DNA of 8,711 bases from NCBI GenBank assembly GCA_003142355.1, contig PLMF01000202.1, positions 1 through 8,711 of the forward strand, read 5' to 3'. Both the position numbers and the translations under genes were made by a program. The stretch comes from Bryobacterales bacterium (lineage in GTDB: Bacteria; Acidobacteriota; Terriglobia; Bryobacterales; Bryobacteraceae). Shown piece after piece: positions 1 through 5,652 of this stretch (positions are counted from its first letter, which is position 1; each line of letters starts with the position of its first letter). The notes beneath the pieces were generated by a model, which saw nothing but the letters and a program-made list of their open reading frames with translations, had not been told where the DNA came from and made no database searches.

Positions 1-116
1 TCCAGGATTCCGAGAAGCGCTCCGGGAGCGCCGGAATGCGCGGCGATGGCGCGGTCCGCGAAATCCTTTTCCTCGGAAGACAGCGCAGCCGGCTGGCCTG
101 CGGTAGTTGTTGGCAT
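1..116 (-). CDS. nuoE: NADH-quinone oxidoreductase subunit E (NuoE-like), N-terminal fragment
   Basis: Only the first 38 codons lie in the window; the gene continues past base 1. The peptide begins MPTTTAGQPAALSSEEKD and continues with FADRAIAAHSGAPGALLGIL. A helical segment ending in a '(Y/H)xGxPGALxxxL' pattern is characteristic of the N-terminus of the 24-kDa thioredoxin-fold [2Fe-2S] subunit (NuoE/HoxE) of NADH dehydrogenases. That subunit passes electrons from the NuoF flavin at the cytoplasmic arm. The start is ATG at 116-114, with a GGTGGAG ribosome binding site about 7 nt upstream. The cysteine ligands lie outside the window, so the family call rests on a short stretch. The symbol is tentative; a HoxE-type or formate dehydrogenase gamma subunit would look the same here. 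Confidence 0.6.
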   Translation of the reverse strand, partial: MPTTTAGQPAALSSEEKDFADRAIAAHSGAPGALLGIL

Positions 117-170
117 ATGAACGCTCCACCCCCTGCTAGCGGGAACTAGCGATTAGGATTCTTATATCTT

Positions 171-200
171 TTTATCTCACCGTCGCAGGCCGGTTGTCAA
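171..200 (-). promoter_or_regulatory. Putative sigma-70-type promoter for the NuoE-like gene
   Basis: On the minus strand a perfect -35 hexamer TTGACA (200-195) is followed after 18 nt by GATAAA (176-171), which matches four of six consensus -10 positions. The start codon of the NuoE-like gene lies about 55 nt further on. Between them, GCTAG/CTAGC arms (135-139 and 146-150) could form a small hairpin in the 5' untranslated region. This is seen by eye only and there is no transcript evidence. Confidence 0.4.
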
Positions 201-212
201 GTGGGCCAAGAC

Positions 213-279
213 CGCTCTCTGACGTTCGCGGCTCGGTAAAACGCCTCACTTCGAGCCGCGGCCGTCAGGGAGCGTTTTT
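213..279 (+). repeat. Imperfect 23-bp inverted repeat with T5 tail (terminator-like or REP-like)
   Basis: Arms at 213-235 and 252-274 match at 20 of 23 positions around a 16-nt loop, and are followed by TTTTT at 275-279. The shape fits an intrinsic terminator on the plus strand. However, no plus-strand gene lies upstream inside the window, and the hairpin sits only 34 nt before the aldo/keto reductase start. A dispersed palindromic (REP-like) repeat is the alternative. It separates two divergently transcribed genes. Confidence 0.55.
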
Positions 280-313
280 GTGCTGGCCGCCAAACGTGCT
301 ATAGGAATAGAAC

Positions 314-1297
314 ATGGAATATATCAGGCTTGGATCTGCCGGACTCAAGGTTTCGAGAATCTGTCTCGGGATGATGACATACGGCTCGAAGCAGTTTCGC
401 GAGTGGGTGCTCGAAGAGGAGGAGAGCCGCCCCTTCGTCCGGCGCGCCCTCGAGTTGGGCATCAATTTCTTCGACACGGCGGATGTCTATTCGCGCGGTG
501 TGAGCGAAGAGATCCTGGGGCGTGCGCTCAAGGATTTCGGGCCTCCGCGCGACCGCGTGGTGATCGCTACCAAGGTGTTCAGCCCCATGGGCGACGATCC
601 CAACCAGCGCGGCCTGTCGCGGAAGCACATCATGCACTCCATCGACGACAGCCTGCGGCGGCTGGGGACGGATTATGTGGACCTGTACCAGATCCACCGT
701 TTCGATCGCGAGACCCCCATCGAGGAAACGCTCGCCGCGCTCGACGACGTGGTGAGAATGGGAAAGGCGTTGTACCTCGGGGCGTCGTCCATGTACGCAT
801 GGCAGTTCGCGAAAATGCTCTACAAGGCCGATGAGATGGGGCTGACGCGGTTCGTGAGCATGCAGAACCACTACAACATCATCTACCGCGAGGAGGAGCG
901 CGAGATGCTGCCGCTGTGCCGGGAGGAAGGCATCGCGGTGATCCCGTGGAGTCCGCTGGCGCGGGGATTCGTGACCGGCAACCGCCGGCGTGAGGATTAC
1001 GGAGATACCCTCCGCGCGAAGACCGACACGTTTGGGCAAGGGATGTATTACCAGCCGTGCGATTTCGACGTGGTGGACCGCATCACCGAGGTGGCGCGGA
1101 AGCGTGGCGTCGCCAACGCGCAGGTGGCGCTGGCGTGGATGTTGCAGCAGCCCGGCGTCACCGCGCCCATCATCGGGGCCAGCAAGATGCGGCATCTGGA
1201 GGATGCCGTAGCCGCGCTCGAACTGAAGCTCGACGATACGGAATTGAAGGCGCTGGCCGGGCCTTACCAGCCGCACCGCGTGCTGGGCATGGGATGA
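314..1297 (+). CDS. Aldo/keto reductase
   Basis: This complete 327-residue protein is the usual length for NAD(P)H-dependent aldo/keto reductases, which reduce carbonyls or oxidise alcohols in the cytoplasm. The catalytic tetrad is visible: D54 and Y59 in FFDTADVYSRG, K87 in VVIATKVF, and H128 in LYQIHRFD. Cofactor-side motifs follow: SMQNHYN (182-188), PWSPLARG (211-218) and PIIGASKMRHLEDA (285-298, pyrophosphate binding). The long loop after residue 220 and the ending resemble the YajO/AKR11-13-like group of TIM-barrel enzymes. The start is ATG with AGGA at 303-306, 7 nt upstream. The EamA transporter begins 67 nt downstream on the same strand, so co-transcription is likely. The physiological substrate cannot be read from the sequence. 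Confidence 0.93.
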   Translation: MEYIRLGSAGLKVSRICLGMMTYGSKQFREWVLEEEESRPFVRRALELGINFFDTADVYSRGVSEEILGRALKDFGPPRDRVVIATKVFSPMGDDPNQRGLSRKHIMHSIDDSLRRLGTDYVDLYQIHRFDRETPIEETLAALDDVVRMGKALYLGASSMYAWQFAKMLYKADEMGLTRFVSMQNHYNIIYREEEREMLPLCREEGIAVIPWSPLARGFVTGNRRREDYGDTLRAKTDTFGQGMYYQPCDFDVVDRITEVARKRGVANAQVALAWMLQQPGVTAPIIGASKMRHLEDAVAALELKLDDTELKALAGPYQPHRVLGMG

Positions 1298-1364
1298 GGG
1301 GCGCGCTCACGCGGAACGACGACATCATCGGCTACGCCGGGCCGGTGGGCGAGGAGTCCATCGG

Positions 1365-2249
1365 TTGAAGGGCCGCGCCAGCCTGTACGCGCTCGTTGCC
1401 CTGATGATTGCCGGCTGGACCGGAAACTACATCGCCGGCAAGATCTCCCTCCAGGCATTTCCCCCGGTGCTGCTTTACGGCTTGCGCATTTCGATGGCCG
1501 GTATTCTGATTTTGCCGGCTTACTGGTGGGAACGGCGGCGGCGCATGGCGCGCTCCTGGACGCTCCGGGACGTGCCGCACCTGGTCACCCTGGGCGTGTT
1601 CGGCGTCGCCCTCAACCAGTTTCTGTTCGTCCTCGGCCTGAGCCGCACCAGCGTTGCGCATTCGTCGATCTTCGCGAACACTACGCCGATCCTGATTCTG
1701 CTGCTGGCCAGCGTGCGGGGCCTGGAACGGCTCACCGGTTGGAAACTGGCGGGCGTGATGATGGCGCTGACGGGTGTGGTGCTGCTCTGCACGCTCGATA
1801 GCAGCCCGCACGGTGGCGCCACCCTGGCGGGAGACTTCCTCACGCTTGGCGGTGCGCTGGCCTTCTCCATCTTCACAGTGCTGGGAAAGCCCCAGGCCAA
1901 ACGGTATGGCACCGTCACCGTGAATACCTTCGCGTACGCCGGCGGCGCGCTGCTGATGGCGCCAGTCACGCTATGGCAAGCGGCCGGGTTCGACTTCCGC
2001 GCGGTTCCGTTGGCGGCCTGGGCCGCGGTTTTTTACATGGCGCTGCTGGCGTCGGTGATCTGCTACCTCATCTATTACTACGCGCTGGCCCGCATGGAAG
2101 CCTCACGCCTGGCGGCCTTCTCGTACCTGCAGCCGTTGCTGGCCATCGTCTTCGGAATCCTGATCCTGCATGAACACGTGACGCTCGCGCTGGTGGTCTC
2201 GGGCCTCGTCATCCTTGGGGGCGTGTACATCACGGAGCGGGCGCGCTGA
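1365..2249 (+). CDS. EamA/DMT-superfamily transporter
   Basis: This 294-residue, very hydrophobic protein shows about ten predicted membrane helices as two repeats of roughly 140 residues, the layout of EamA (drug/metabolite transporter) permeases. Recognisable points are the first-helix AGWTGNYIAGK segment, the FANTTPILILLLA stretch near the middle of repeat one, and ASRLAAFSYLQPLLAIVFGI with LHEHVT in repeat two. The last two correspond to the family's conserved 'P-ll-a-l-g--ll-E' ending. The start is TTG at 1365, chosen because GAGGAG (1351-1356) lies exactly 8 nt upstream and no better ATG exists. It probably exports a small metabolite across the inner membrane, but the substrate is unknown. 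It follows the aldo/keto reductase by 67 nt, so the pair may be one operon. No terminator is visible after it. Confidence 0.9.
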   Translation: MKGRASLYALVALMIAGWTGNYIAGKISLQAFPPVLLYGLRISMAGILILPAYWWERRRRMARSWTLRDVPHLVTLGVFGVALNQFLFVLGLSRTSVAHSSIFANTTPILILLLASVRGLERLTGWKLAGVMMALTGVVLLCTLDSSPHGGATLAGDFLTLGGALAFSIFTVLGKPQAKRYGTVTVNTFAYAGGALLMAPVTLWQAAGFDFRAVPLAAWAAVFYMALLASVICYLIYYYALARMEASRLAAFSYLQPLLAIVFGILILHEHVTLALVVSGLVILGGVYITERAR

Positions 2250-2350
2250 ATCTTCGTAGCCCTGCATCCTCATCCGCCTCCATCTGGGCGAAGCTCTTGA
2301 ACACCCGAAGTATGAGCATGTTCCAGCCTTGCGGACCTTTCCAGCCCGAC

Positions 2351-2392
2351 TTGCCGCGTGTGCAAGTTGCCCGCATAAGAGAGGCAGCTTGC
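2351..2392 (+). promoter_or_regulatory. Promoter with overlapping inverted-repeat operator upstream of the antitoxin-like gene
   Basis: TTGCCG (2351-2356) and CATAAG (2374-2379) are separated by 17 nt and each match four of six consensus positions. An inverted repeat, GCAAGTTGCC (2362-2371) and GGCAGCTTGC (2383-2392), pairs at 9 of 10 positions. Its arms straddle the -10 box and end just before the AAGGAGG ribosome binding site (2394-2400). This arrangement is typical of autoregulated toxin-antitoxin operons, where the antitoxin binds the palindrome. It could also act as an RNA hairpin next to the ribosome binding site. Confidence 0.45.
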
Positions 2393-2408
2393 CAAGGAGG
2401 TTTCGTAA

Positions 2409-2711
2409 ATGGCCGAGTTGAATAAGTCCGCCACACCGGCGCCGCCGGGGGGCTTCTATGCGCGCCTGCGAGGAAAGCTTGGGGTTTCCCGCATTCGGAC
2501 CGGCGATGAACTGGCTTCCATGATAGAGCAGCGGCTTCCTATCACGACTATCAAGTCGCTGGTCCGTGGCGGCCTGTCCGACGCTGAAGTGTACCAGTTG
2601 ATCGTGCCGTCGACCTGGAACGTTCTGATGAACCCGCAGCACCCGGAGAGCGTGCAGGCGCGGATCGTCCGCGTCAACTCCCATGGCATCGACGCGCACC
2701 TGCTGCGGTAG
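2409..2711 (+). CDS. Xre/MbcA/ParS-type (DUF2384-like) antitoxin, C-terminally truncated
   Basis: The 100-residue frame begins with an excellent ribosome binding site, AAGGAGG 8 nt before ATG. Residues 17-68 (YARLRGKLGVSRIRTGDELA, then IEQRLPITTIKSLV and GGLSDAEVYQLIVP) resemble the helical core of antitoxins of the Xre/MbcA/ParS (DUF2384) family. These normally run to about 140-160 residues and pair with a downstream RES-domain or similar toxin. Here the frame stops after ARIVRVNSHGIDAHLLR, about where the ParS-like C-terminal half should begin. No RES-type toxin follows: the next gene is an unrelated DUF433 antitoxin. I read it as an orphan remnant, possibly still expressed. The family call is moderate because the protein is divergent after IVP. 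Confidence 0.6.
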   Translation: MAELNKSATPAPPGGFYARLRGKLGVSRIRTGDELASMIEQRLPITTIKSLVRGGLSDAEVYQLIVPSTWNVLMNPQHPESVQARIVRVNSHGIDAHLLR

Positions 2712-2805
2712 GCCAGCGGAAGAACCTGGTGGGCGCTTTGGTACGCTTGGAGATAGCACTTCGTAATGAGCGCGCATGAAGAGTATCATAAGTGGTGGTG
2801 TATCC

Positions 2806-3039
2806 ATGGCCGGCCTGAACCCACGCATCACCGTCGAACCCGGCAAAATGGGGGGCAAGCCCTGCATCCGTGGCCTGCGCTTCACGGTCTATGATCTCGC
2901 ATCGTACCTCGCATCCGGAATGACAGAGGAAGAGATTCTGAAGGACTTCCCCTACCTGGAGAAGGAAGACTTCCAGGCGGTGTACGAGTTCTTCGCCAGT
3001 ATTCCGGAAAGGACTTCGGTTCTTGAAGCTTCCCGTTGA
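2806..3039 (+). CDS. DUF433 antitoxin (VapB-like)
   Basis: The protein is 77 residues from ATG at 2806. A longer form starting at ATG 2776 adds MKSIISGGVS and is less likely, because the family usually begins a few residues before NPRIT. The signature of DUF433 is clear: NPRITVEPGKMGGKPCIRGL, then FTVYDLASYLASGMTEEEIL and DFPYLEKEDFQAVYEF. Members carry a small helix-turn-helix-like fold and act as the antitoxin partner of DUF5615 PIN-like toxins. The stop codon overlaps the downstream toxin frame by 17 nt, the translational coupling expected of such a pair. The antitoxin itself looks intact, although its partner is damaged. No strong ribosome binding site is visible at either start. Confidence 0.8.
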   Translation: MAGLNPRITVEPGKMGGKPCIRGLRFTVYDLASYLASGMTEEEILKDFPYLEKEDFQAVYEFFASIPERTSVLEASR

Positions 3040-3220
3040 CGAGAACCTTGCGCGCGGTCTGGCCGCCGACCTTGCGGACCTGTTCCCCGGTTCAATTCAC
3101 GTCAGGCTGCAAACCGGCAACTGCTCAACTGCCAAAATCGCGCGCCTCATCCGGGACAACGCTATTCGCTTCGCTGATTTCGAGAATGATACCAGGCGCA
3201 GCCTGCTCATTTTGAAGTAG
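3023..3220 (+). pseudogene. DUF5615 PIN-like toxin with internal deletion
   Basis: The frame is 65 residues, starting at TTG 3023 with AAAGGA about 9 nt upstream and overlapping the DUF433 antitoxin. Residues 1-28 (MKLPVDENLARGLAADLADL then FPGSIHVR) match the usual N-terminus of DUF5615 toxins, including the first acidic residue in VDEN. Residues 29-65 (LQTGNCSTAKIARLIRDNAI and onward to SLLILK) match the usual C-terminal tail, where '(R)LGNCSTAEIE' follows the last core strand. The middle of the family, with the 'IWEYAR' helix, the TKDxDF acidic motif and 'PPKVIWLR', is absent although the frame stays open. Family members are about 110-115 residues, so roughly 45 appear to have been lost in frame. 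The nuclease should be dead. Domain limits are from memory of the family, not from a search. Confidence 0.7.
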
Positions 3221-3244
3221 CTGCCGCCGCCTGGTTGATGGTGT

Positions 3245-3327
3245 ATCTGGCGCGCCCGGAGAGACTCGAACTCCCGACCTACTGGTTCGAAGCCAGCCGC
3301 TCTATCCACCTGAGCTACGGGCGCGCG
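3245..3327. repeat. Left 83-bp direct repeat (att site, whole tRNA)
   Basis: It is identical over 83 bases to 6609-6691. The identity starts 3 nt before the tRNA-encoded CCA end and stops 3 nt past the tRNA 5' end, so the duplicated unit is essentially the complete tRNA gene. It marks the left end of the integrated element; the recombinase start codon is 47 nt to its right. Confidence 0.9.
3248..3324 (-). tRNA. tRNA-Arg (anticodon UCG), left copy
   Basis: The 77-nt cloverleaf includes an encoded CCA. The acceptor stem is GCGCCCG with CGGGCGC, the D arm is GCTC/GAGC, and the anticodon stem GCTGG/CCAGT encloses the loop CTTCGAA, giving anticodon TCG that reads CGA. The T arm is GGGAG/CTCTC with loop TTCGAGT, and the discriminator is G. 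It is identical to the copy at 6612-6688. Its 5' flank is element DNA, so if integration was at the tRNA this copy has lost the native promoter and may be silent. Confidence 0.95.
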
Positions 3328-3374
3328 AAATCAACGACTTAGCGCCAATCCAGTGCCGAATTGAGATACTGGCC

Positions 3375-4154
3375 ATGAACGAGCGCTTTGACGATTTTAT
3401 CAGAGAACGACGATACCTGAAGGGAGTTTCCGAACGGACGATTGACTGGTACGAGGACTGCTTCGCTGCCTGGCGCCGGCACAGCGATGGCGGCGACTTC
3501 AAAATGTTCATCATCAACCTGCGGGACAAAGGCACATCCCCCATCTCCATCAACACCTACATTTGCGGCCTGAACGCCTATTTCAAGTGGGCAGGCATAC
3601 CGACCAAAATTGGCTACCTAAAAAAAGAACAGAAAATCCTGGCGACGTTTAGCCCTGACCAAATCAGCCGGCTTGTACACTGGAAGCCCATCCGGCGTAA
3701 CGAAACGCGGGCGCACGCCATTGCCCTTGTCGCCCTCGACACCGGCCTGAGGATAAGCGAGCTGCTGAGCCTGACGCGCCAAGATGTGGACTTGGACAAC
3801 CTCGTTCTTTTGGTTCACGGAAAGGGCAACAAACAGCGACTCGTACCAGTGAGCATTGAACTGCGCAAGGTCTTGTACCGGCATCTTGCCAAGCATCAAT
3901 ATCCGAGAGTCTTTTGCGCGCGAACTGGAACGCCCCTTTCGGTGAGGAACTCGGAACGAGATTTTAAGGTCGTGTGCCGGAAGGCCGGCATCACGGGTGT
4001 TCGTTGTTCGTGGCATACGCTTCGTCATTCGTTTGCGGTTAATTATCTGCGGGCTGGCGGGAACCTCTACTACCTCCAGCGAATTTTGGGGCATTCCTCC
4101 ATCACCACCACGGAGCGGTATCTGCGGAGCCTCGGGATTGAGGATCGGCATTGA
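3375..4154 (+). CDS. Tyrosine recombinase / integrase
   Basis: This complete 259-residue site-specific recombinase is on the short side, similar to XerC/XerD-like enzymes. The N-terminal SAM-like core-binding domain covers about 1-85 (RERRYLKGVSERTIDWYED through INTYICGLNAYFKWAG). The catalytic domain has all six residues in order: R126 in DTGLRISELL, K150 in HGKGNKQR, H214 and R217 in HTLRHSF, H240 in ILGHSSITTT and the nucleophile Y249 in ERYLRS. It should therefore be active. It sits immediately inside the left tRNA repeat and reads into the element, the standard place for an integrase acting at a tRNA site. No good ribosome binding site is visible at ATG 3375. The stop codon lies inside a short ATTGAGG repeat. 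Confidence 0.95.
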   Translation: MNERFDDFIRERRYLKGVSERTIDWYEDCFAAWRRHSDGGDFKMFIINLRDKGTSPISINTYICGLNAYFKWAGIPTKIGYLKKEQKILATFSPDQISRLVHWKPIRRNETRAHAIALVALDTGLRISELLSLTRQDVDLDNLVLLVHGKGNKQRLVPVSIELRKVLYRHLAKHQYPRVFCARTGTPLSVRNSERDFKVVCRKAGITGVRCSWHTLRHSFAVNYLRAGGNLYYLQRILGHSSITTTERYLRSLGIEDRH

Positions 4155-4166
4155 GGATTGAGGATT
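4137..4166 (+). repeat. ATTGAGG heptamer repeat across the integrase stop codon
   Basis: ATTGAGG occurs at 4137-4143, 4150-4156 and 4157-4163; the last two are in tandem and followed by ATT. The array spans the integrase stop (TGA at 4152-4154) and a TTG that opens the next reading frame (4158). A gain or loss of one 7-nt unit would change the reading frame at the 3' end. Confidence 0.7.
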
Positions 4167-4202
4167 TACAACGGGTTCACGATGGACTATCATTGTTGGC
4201 GC

Positions 4203-4784
4203 ATGGATGATCTAACAAAGATTGTCGTTAGCGCTGGCTGCGGCGCGGTTTGCGGATTTATCGTTGGAATACTCAGCGAGCCGCCTAAACTTTGGTTTCA
4301 ATCCAGAGCAAAAATCACAGATATGGAAACCGCTCTCTATCGAGAAATGGCCTCCAACTATCAATCGCTAATAGAATACCTACGCCTTTACCGAAAGCTT
4401 CAAGTAGGACACCATATGTATGTTCACGACATACAACGAAAGGGCGATGTATTAACTCGCGTAAGGGCAGACTATCTTTATGCTCAAATACCTAACATCC
4501 AACAGATTGAACTGTTCCACCGATTATTTGACGGTCTTAGAGGCCTAGGCGAAAAGCCAGAACATTGGAACCATGCAGATAAACTACTAGAAACCTTAAC
4601 ACAGAATCTAAACAGCAAACGACTCAAGAAAACTTTGCTAGTGTCCTTTCTTCATCCGACAAATCAAGACTGGCTTAAACATTCAGACAACCATCGCACT
4701 AAACTAATCGCTTTCAAATGGATAAAATCGAAGCTACATCTTCGACGCTCCGCGCCACAAACGCCAACCCTCCCGCCTCGTTGA
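4203..4784 (+). CDS. Unrecognised protein with a single N-terminal membrane helix
   Basis: The protein is 193 residues from ATG at 4203 (MDDLTK). In-frame alternatives are ATG 4182 and TTG 4158, and none has a convincing ribosome binding site. Residues 6-24 (KIVVSAGCGAVCGFIVGIL) form one hydrophobic helix, followed by SEPPKLWFQSRAK. A short start, a glycine-rich helix and then a basic stretch suggest an inner-membrane anchor with the rest in the cytoplasm. The remainder (about 40-180) is predicted largely helical and rich in charged and aromatic residues (ALYREMASNYQSLIEYLRLY). I do not recognise a domain. The DNA is clearly AT-richer than the flanking genes, so it was probably acquired separately. 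Its last 71 nt overlap the 3' end of the opposite-strand VRR-NUC frame, and the Pro/Arg-rich tail may be a result of that junction. Confidence 0.6.
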   Translation: MDDLTKIVVSAGCGAVCGFIVGILSEPPKLWFQSRAKITDMETALYREMASNYQSLIEYLRLYRKLQVGHHMYVHDIQRKGDVLTRVRADYLYAQIPNIQQIELFHRLFDGLRGLGEKPEHWNHADKLLETLTQNLNSKRLKKTLLVSFLHPTNQDWLKHSDNHRTKLIAFKWIKSKLHLRRSAPQTPTLPPR

Positions 4785-5022
4785 TGGTGTCAATGAACTG
4801 CTGCTGCTCGCCGGTCGGCTTGTTCCCCGGCCGCTTCACCTCAATGGCCAGAAACCGGCCCGTCTTGGGGATACAGCCGATGATGTCTGAAACGCCGCGA
4901 GTGTGCGTGGGGATGTAACCGCCGTCCGGTTTCCTTAATCCGAAGTTCTGGTGCTTGTAGCGGGGGATACCGCGCAATCGCAGGTAGTCGAGAATTTGCT
5001 TTTGGATGTGTTGTTCGAGCAG
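4714..5022 (-). CDS. VRR-NUC domain nuclease, 5' end unclear or truncated
   Basis: About 102 residues read from a CTG codon at 5022. The frame is open back to a TTG at 5118 but contains no ATG. The VRR-NUC (PD-(D/E)XK superfamily) pattern is plain: EQHIQKQILDYLRLRGI at the N-terminus, GVSDIIG with D46, FLAIEVKRPG with E61 and K63, then GEQQQFIDTINEAGGLAFVA with the conserved glutamines. Small stand-alone VRR-NUC proteins of about 100 residues are common in phages, where they are thought to cut branched DNA. The upstream part of the open frame (5023-5118) looks unrelated to the family and is antisense to the small DUF4177 gene, so I think the original start was lost at a junction near 5040. 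It may be a pseudogene. The 3' end overlaps the membrane-protein gene by 71 nt. Confidence 0.7.
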   Translation of the reverse strand: MLEQHIQKQILDYLRLRGIPRYKHQNFGLRKPDGGYIPTHTRGVSDIIGCIPKTGRFLAIEVKRPGNKPTGEQQQFIDTINEAGGLAFVARSVEDVASILSI

Positions 5023-5058
5023 ATGCGCAGCGGTTAATTGTCGTAGAATGAAAACGCT

Positions 5059-5217
5059 ATGCAAAAATGGGAATATAAGACTATCGAAACTCGGAACCAA
5101 GCAGCACCGGATAGTCAATTGAATACTCTAGGTATGGAAGGTTGGGATCTTGTTGGCGTGACTGCCTATAGTGACTACGGACTTCACACGTACGTTTTCA
5201 AGCGCCCTAAACGCTAA
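5059..5217 (+). CDS. Small DUF4177 family protein
   Basis: This 52-residue frame runs from ATG 5059 to TAA 5217. It contains the full DUF4177 pattern: KWEYKTIE (3-10), LNTLGMEGWDLVGV (21-34) and the closing TYVFKRP (44-50). DUF4177 proteins are small alpha/beta proteins of unknown role, typically about 50-70 residues, so this copy is complete. It lies on the plus strand between two minus-strand frames. It is AT-richer than them, its antisense supplies the doubtful N-terminus of the VRR-NUC frame, and its 3' end overlaps the next minus-strand frame by 11 nt. No strong ribosome binding site is visible. It looks like a small insert within older phage-like sequence. Confidence 0.75.
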   Translation: MQKWEYKTIETRNQAAPDSQLNTLGMEGWDLVGVTAYSDYGLHTYVFKRPKR

Positions 5218-5431
5218 CCTCTCCCGGCAACGGAATGTTCAGGCCCAAGAACTCGTTGACCCACAGCCGACACTTCTCGATGTAGTCGGTAAACTCCACT
5301 GTGTCCAGGCGAGTCGTGCTGGTCGGAATGCCGGCGGCGCCAATCAGCCCAGCCGGATAGTGCCACTTCGGGCTGAACATCTGCTTTAGCAATTCGTGGA
5401 TCTGCTCCGGGTCACGTGTGTTGCGACGTCA
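5207..5431 (-). pseudogene. Phage-like hypothetical protein, C-terminal remnant
   Basis: An open frame without ATG at its head runs from just after a TGA (5431-5429) to TAG (5209-5207). It reads RDPEQIHELLKQMFSPKW, then a middle part with TSTTRLDTVEFTDYIEKCR, and ends LWVNEFLGLNIPLPGE. The ending (an acidic helix, 'F-G--IP-P') resembles small proteins found beside phage recombination genes, but I cannot name a family. It starts abruptly: the next frame upstream on the same strand (with MSDVATHVTR near 5435-5405) covers the same DNA shifted by one register, which suggests a frameshift near 5425. I treat it as a broken gene, once upstream of the VRR-NUC gene on the same strand. Confidence 0.4.
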
Positions 5432-5652
5432 CTCATCTCTCGGCCCGTCGCCCTGCTGGGACGGCCTCGTCCGGCGTGCCCAGGCTGCATTTTAGCGCGC
5501 AGCGGTGCTCGGTTGTGGTGTACAGAGGGGTAACGGGTGGTATGACCCCAGGAAGCGGGCGCCAAACGGACGCTATTTTTGCCTTGCCGACGCAACACGA
5601 GCAAGAGTTGGAACTGAACCCTGCATACGGCTCATCAATAATACCAACGGGA
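5432..5652. other. Intergenic stretch without a supportable gene
   Basis: Open frames on both strands here are short and carry no recognisable domain or ribosome binding site. The stretch separates the broken minus-strand frame from the stop codon of the PD-(D/E)XK-like gene. It may contain the lost N-terminal part of the broken frame. I see no terminator-like hairpin. Confidence 0.5.

Noticed and set aside
299..1276. Long minus-strand open frame of 325 codons
   Set aside because: It is fully antisense to the aldo/keto reductase, is low in recognisable motifs and rich in Arg/His/Pro, and the sense strand has a complete catalytic tetrad. This is a GC-rich shadow frame.
2230..2436. Minus-strand frame between the transporter and the antitoxin-like gene
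   Set aside because: The tail (KSFAQMEADEDAGLRRFSAP) looks somewhat protein-like, but there is no ribosome binding site or recognisable domain, and it runs across the antitoxin promoter. Not supportable as a gene.
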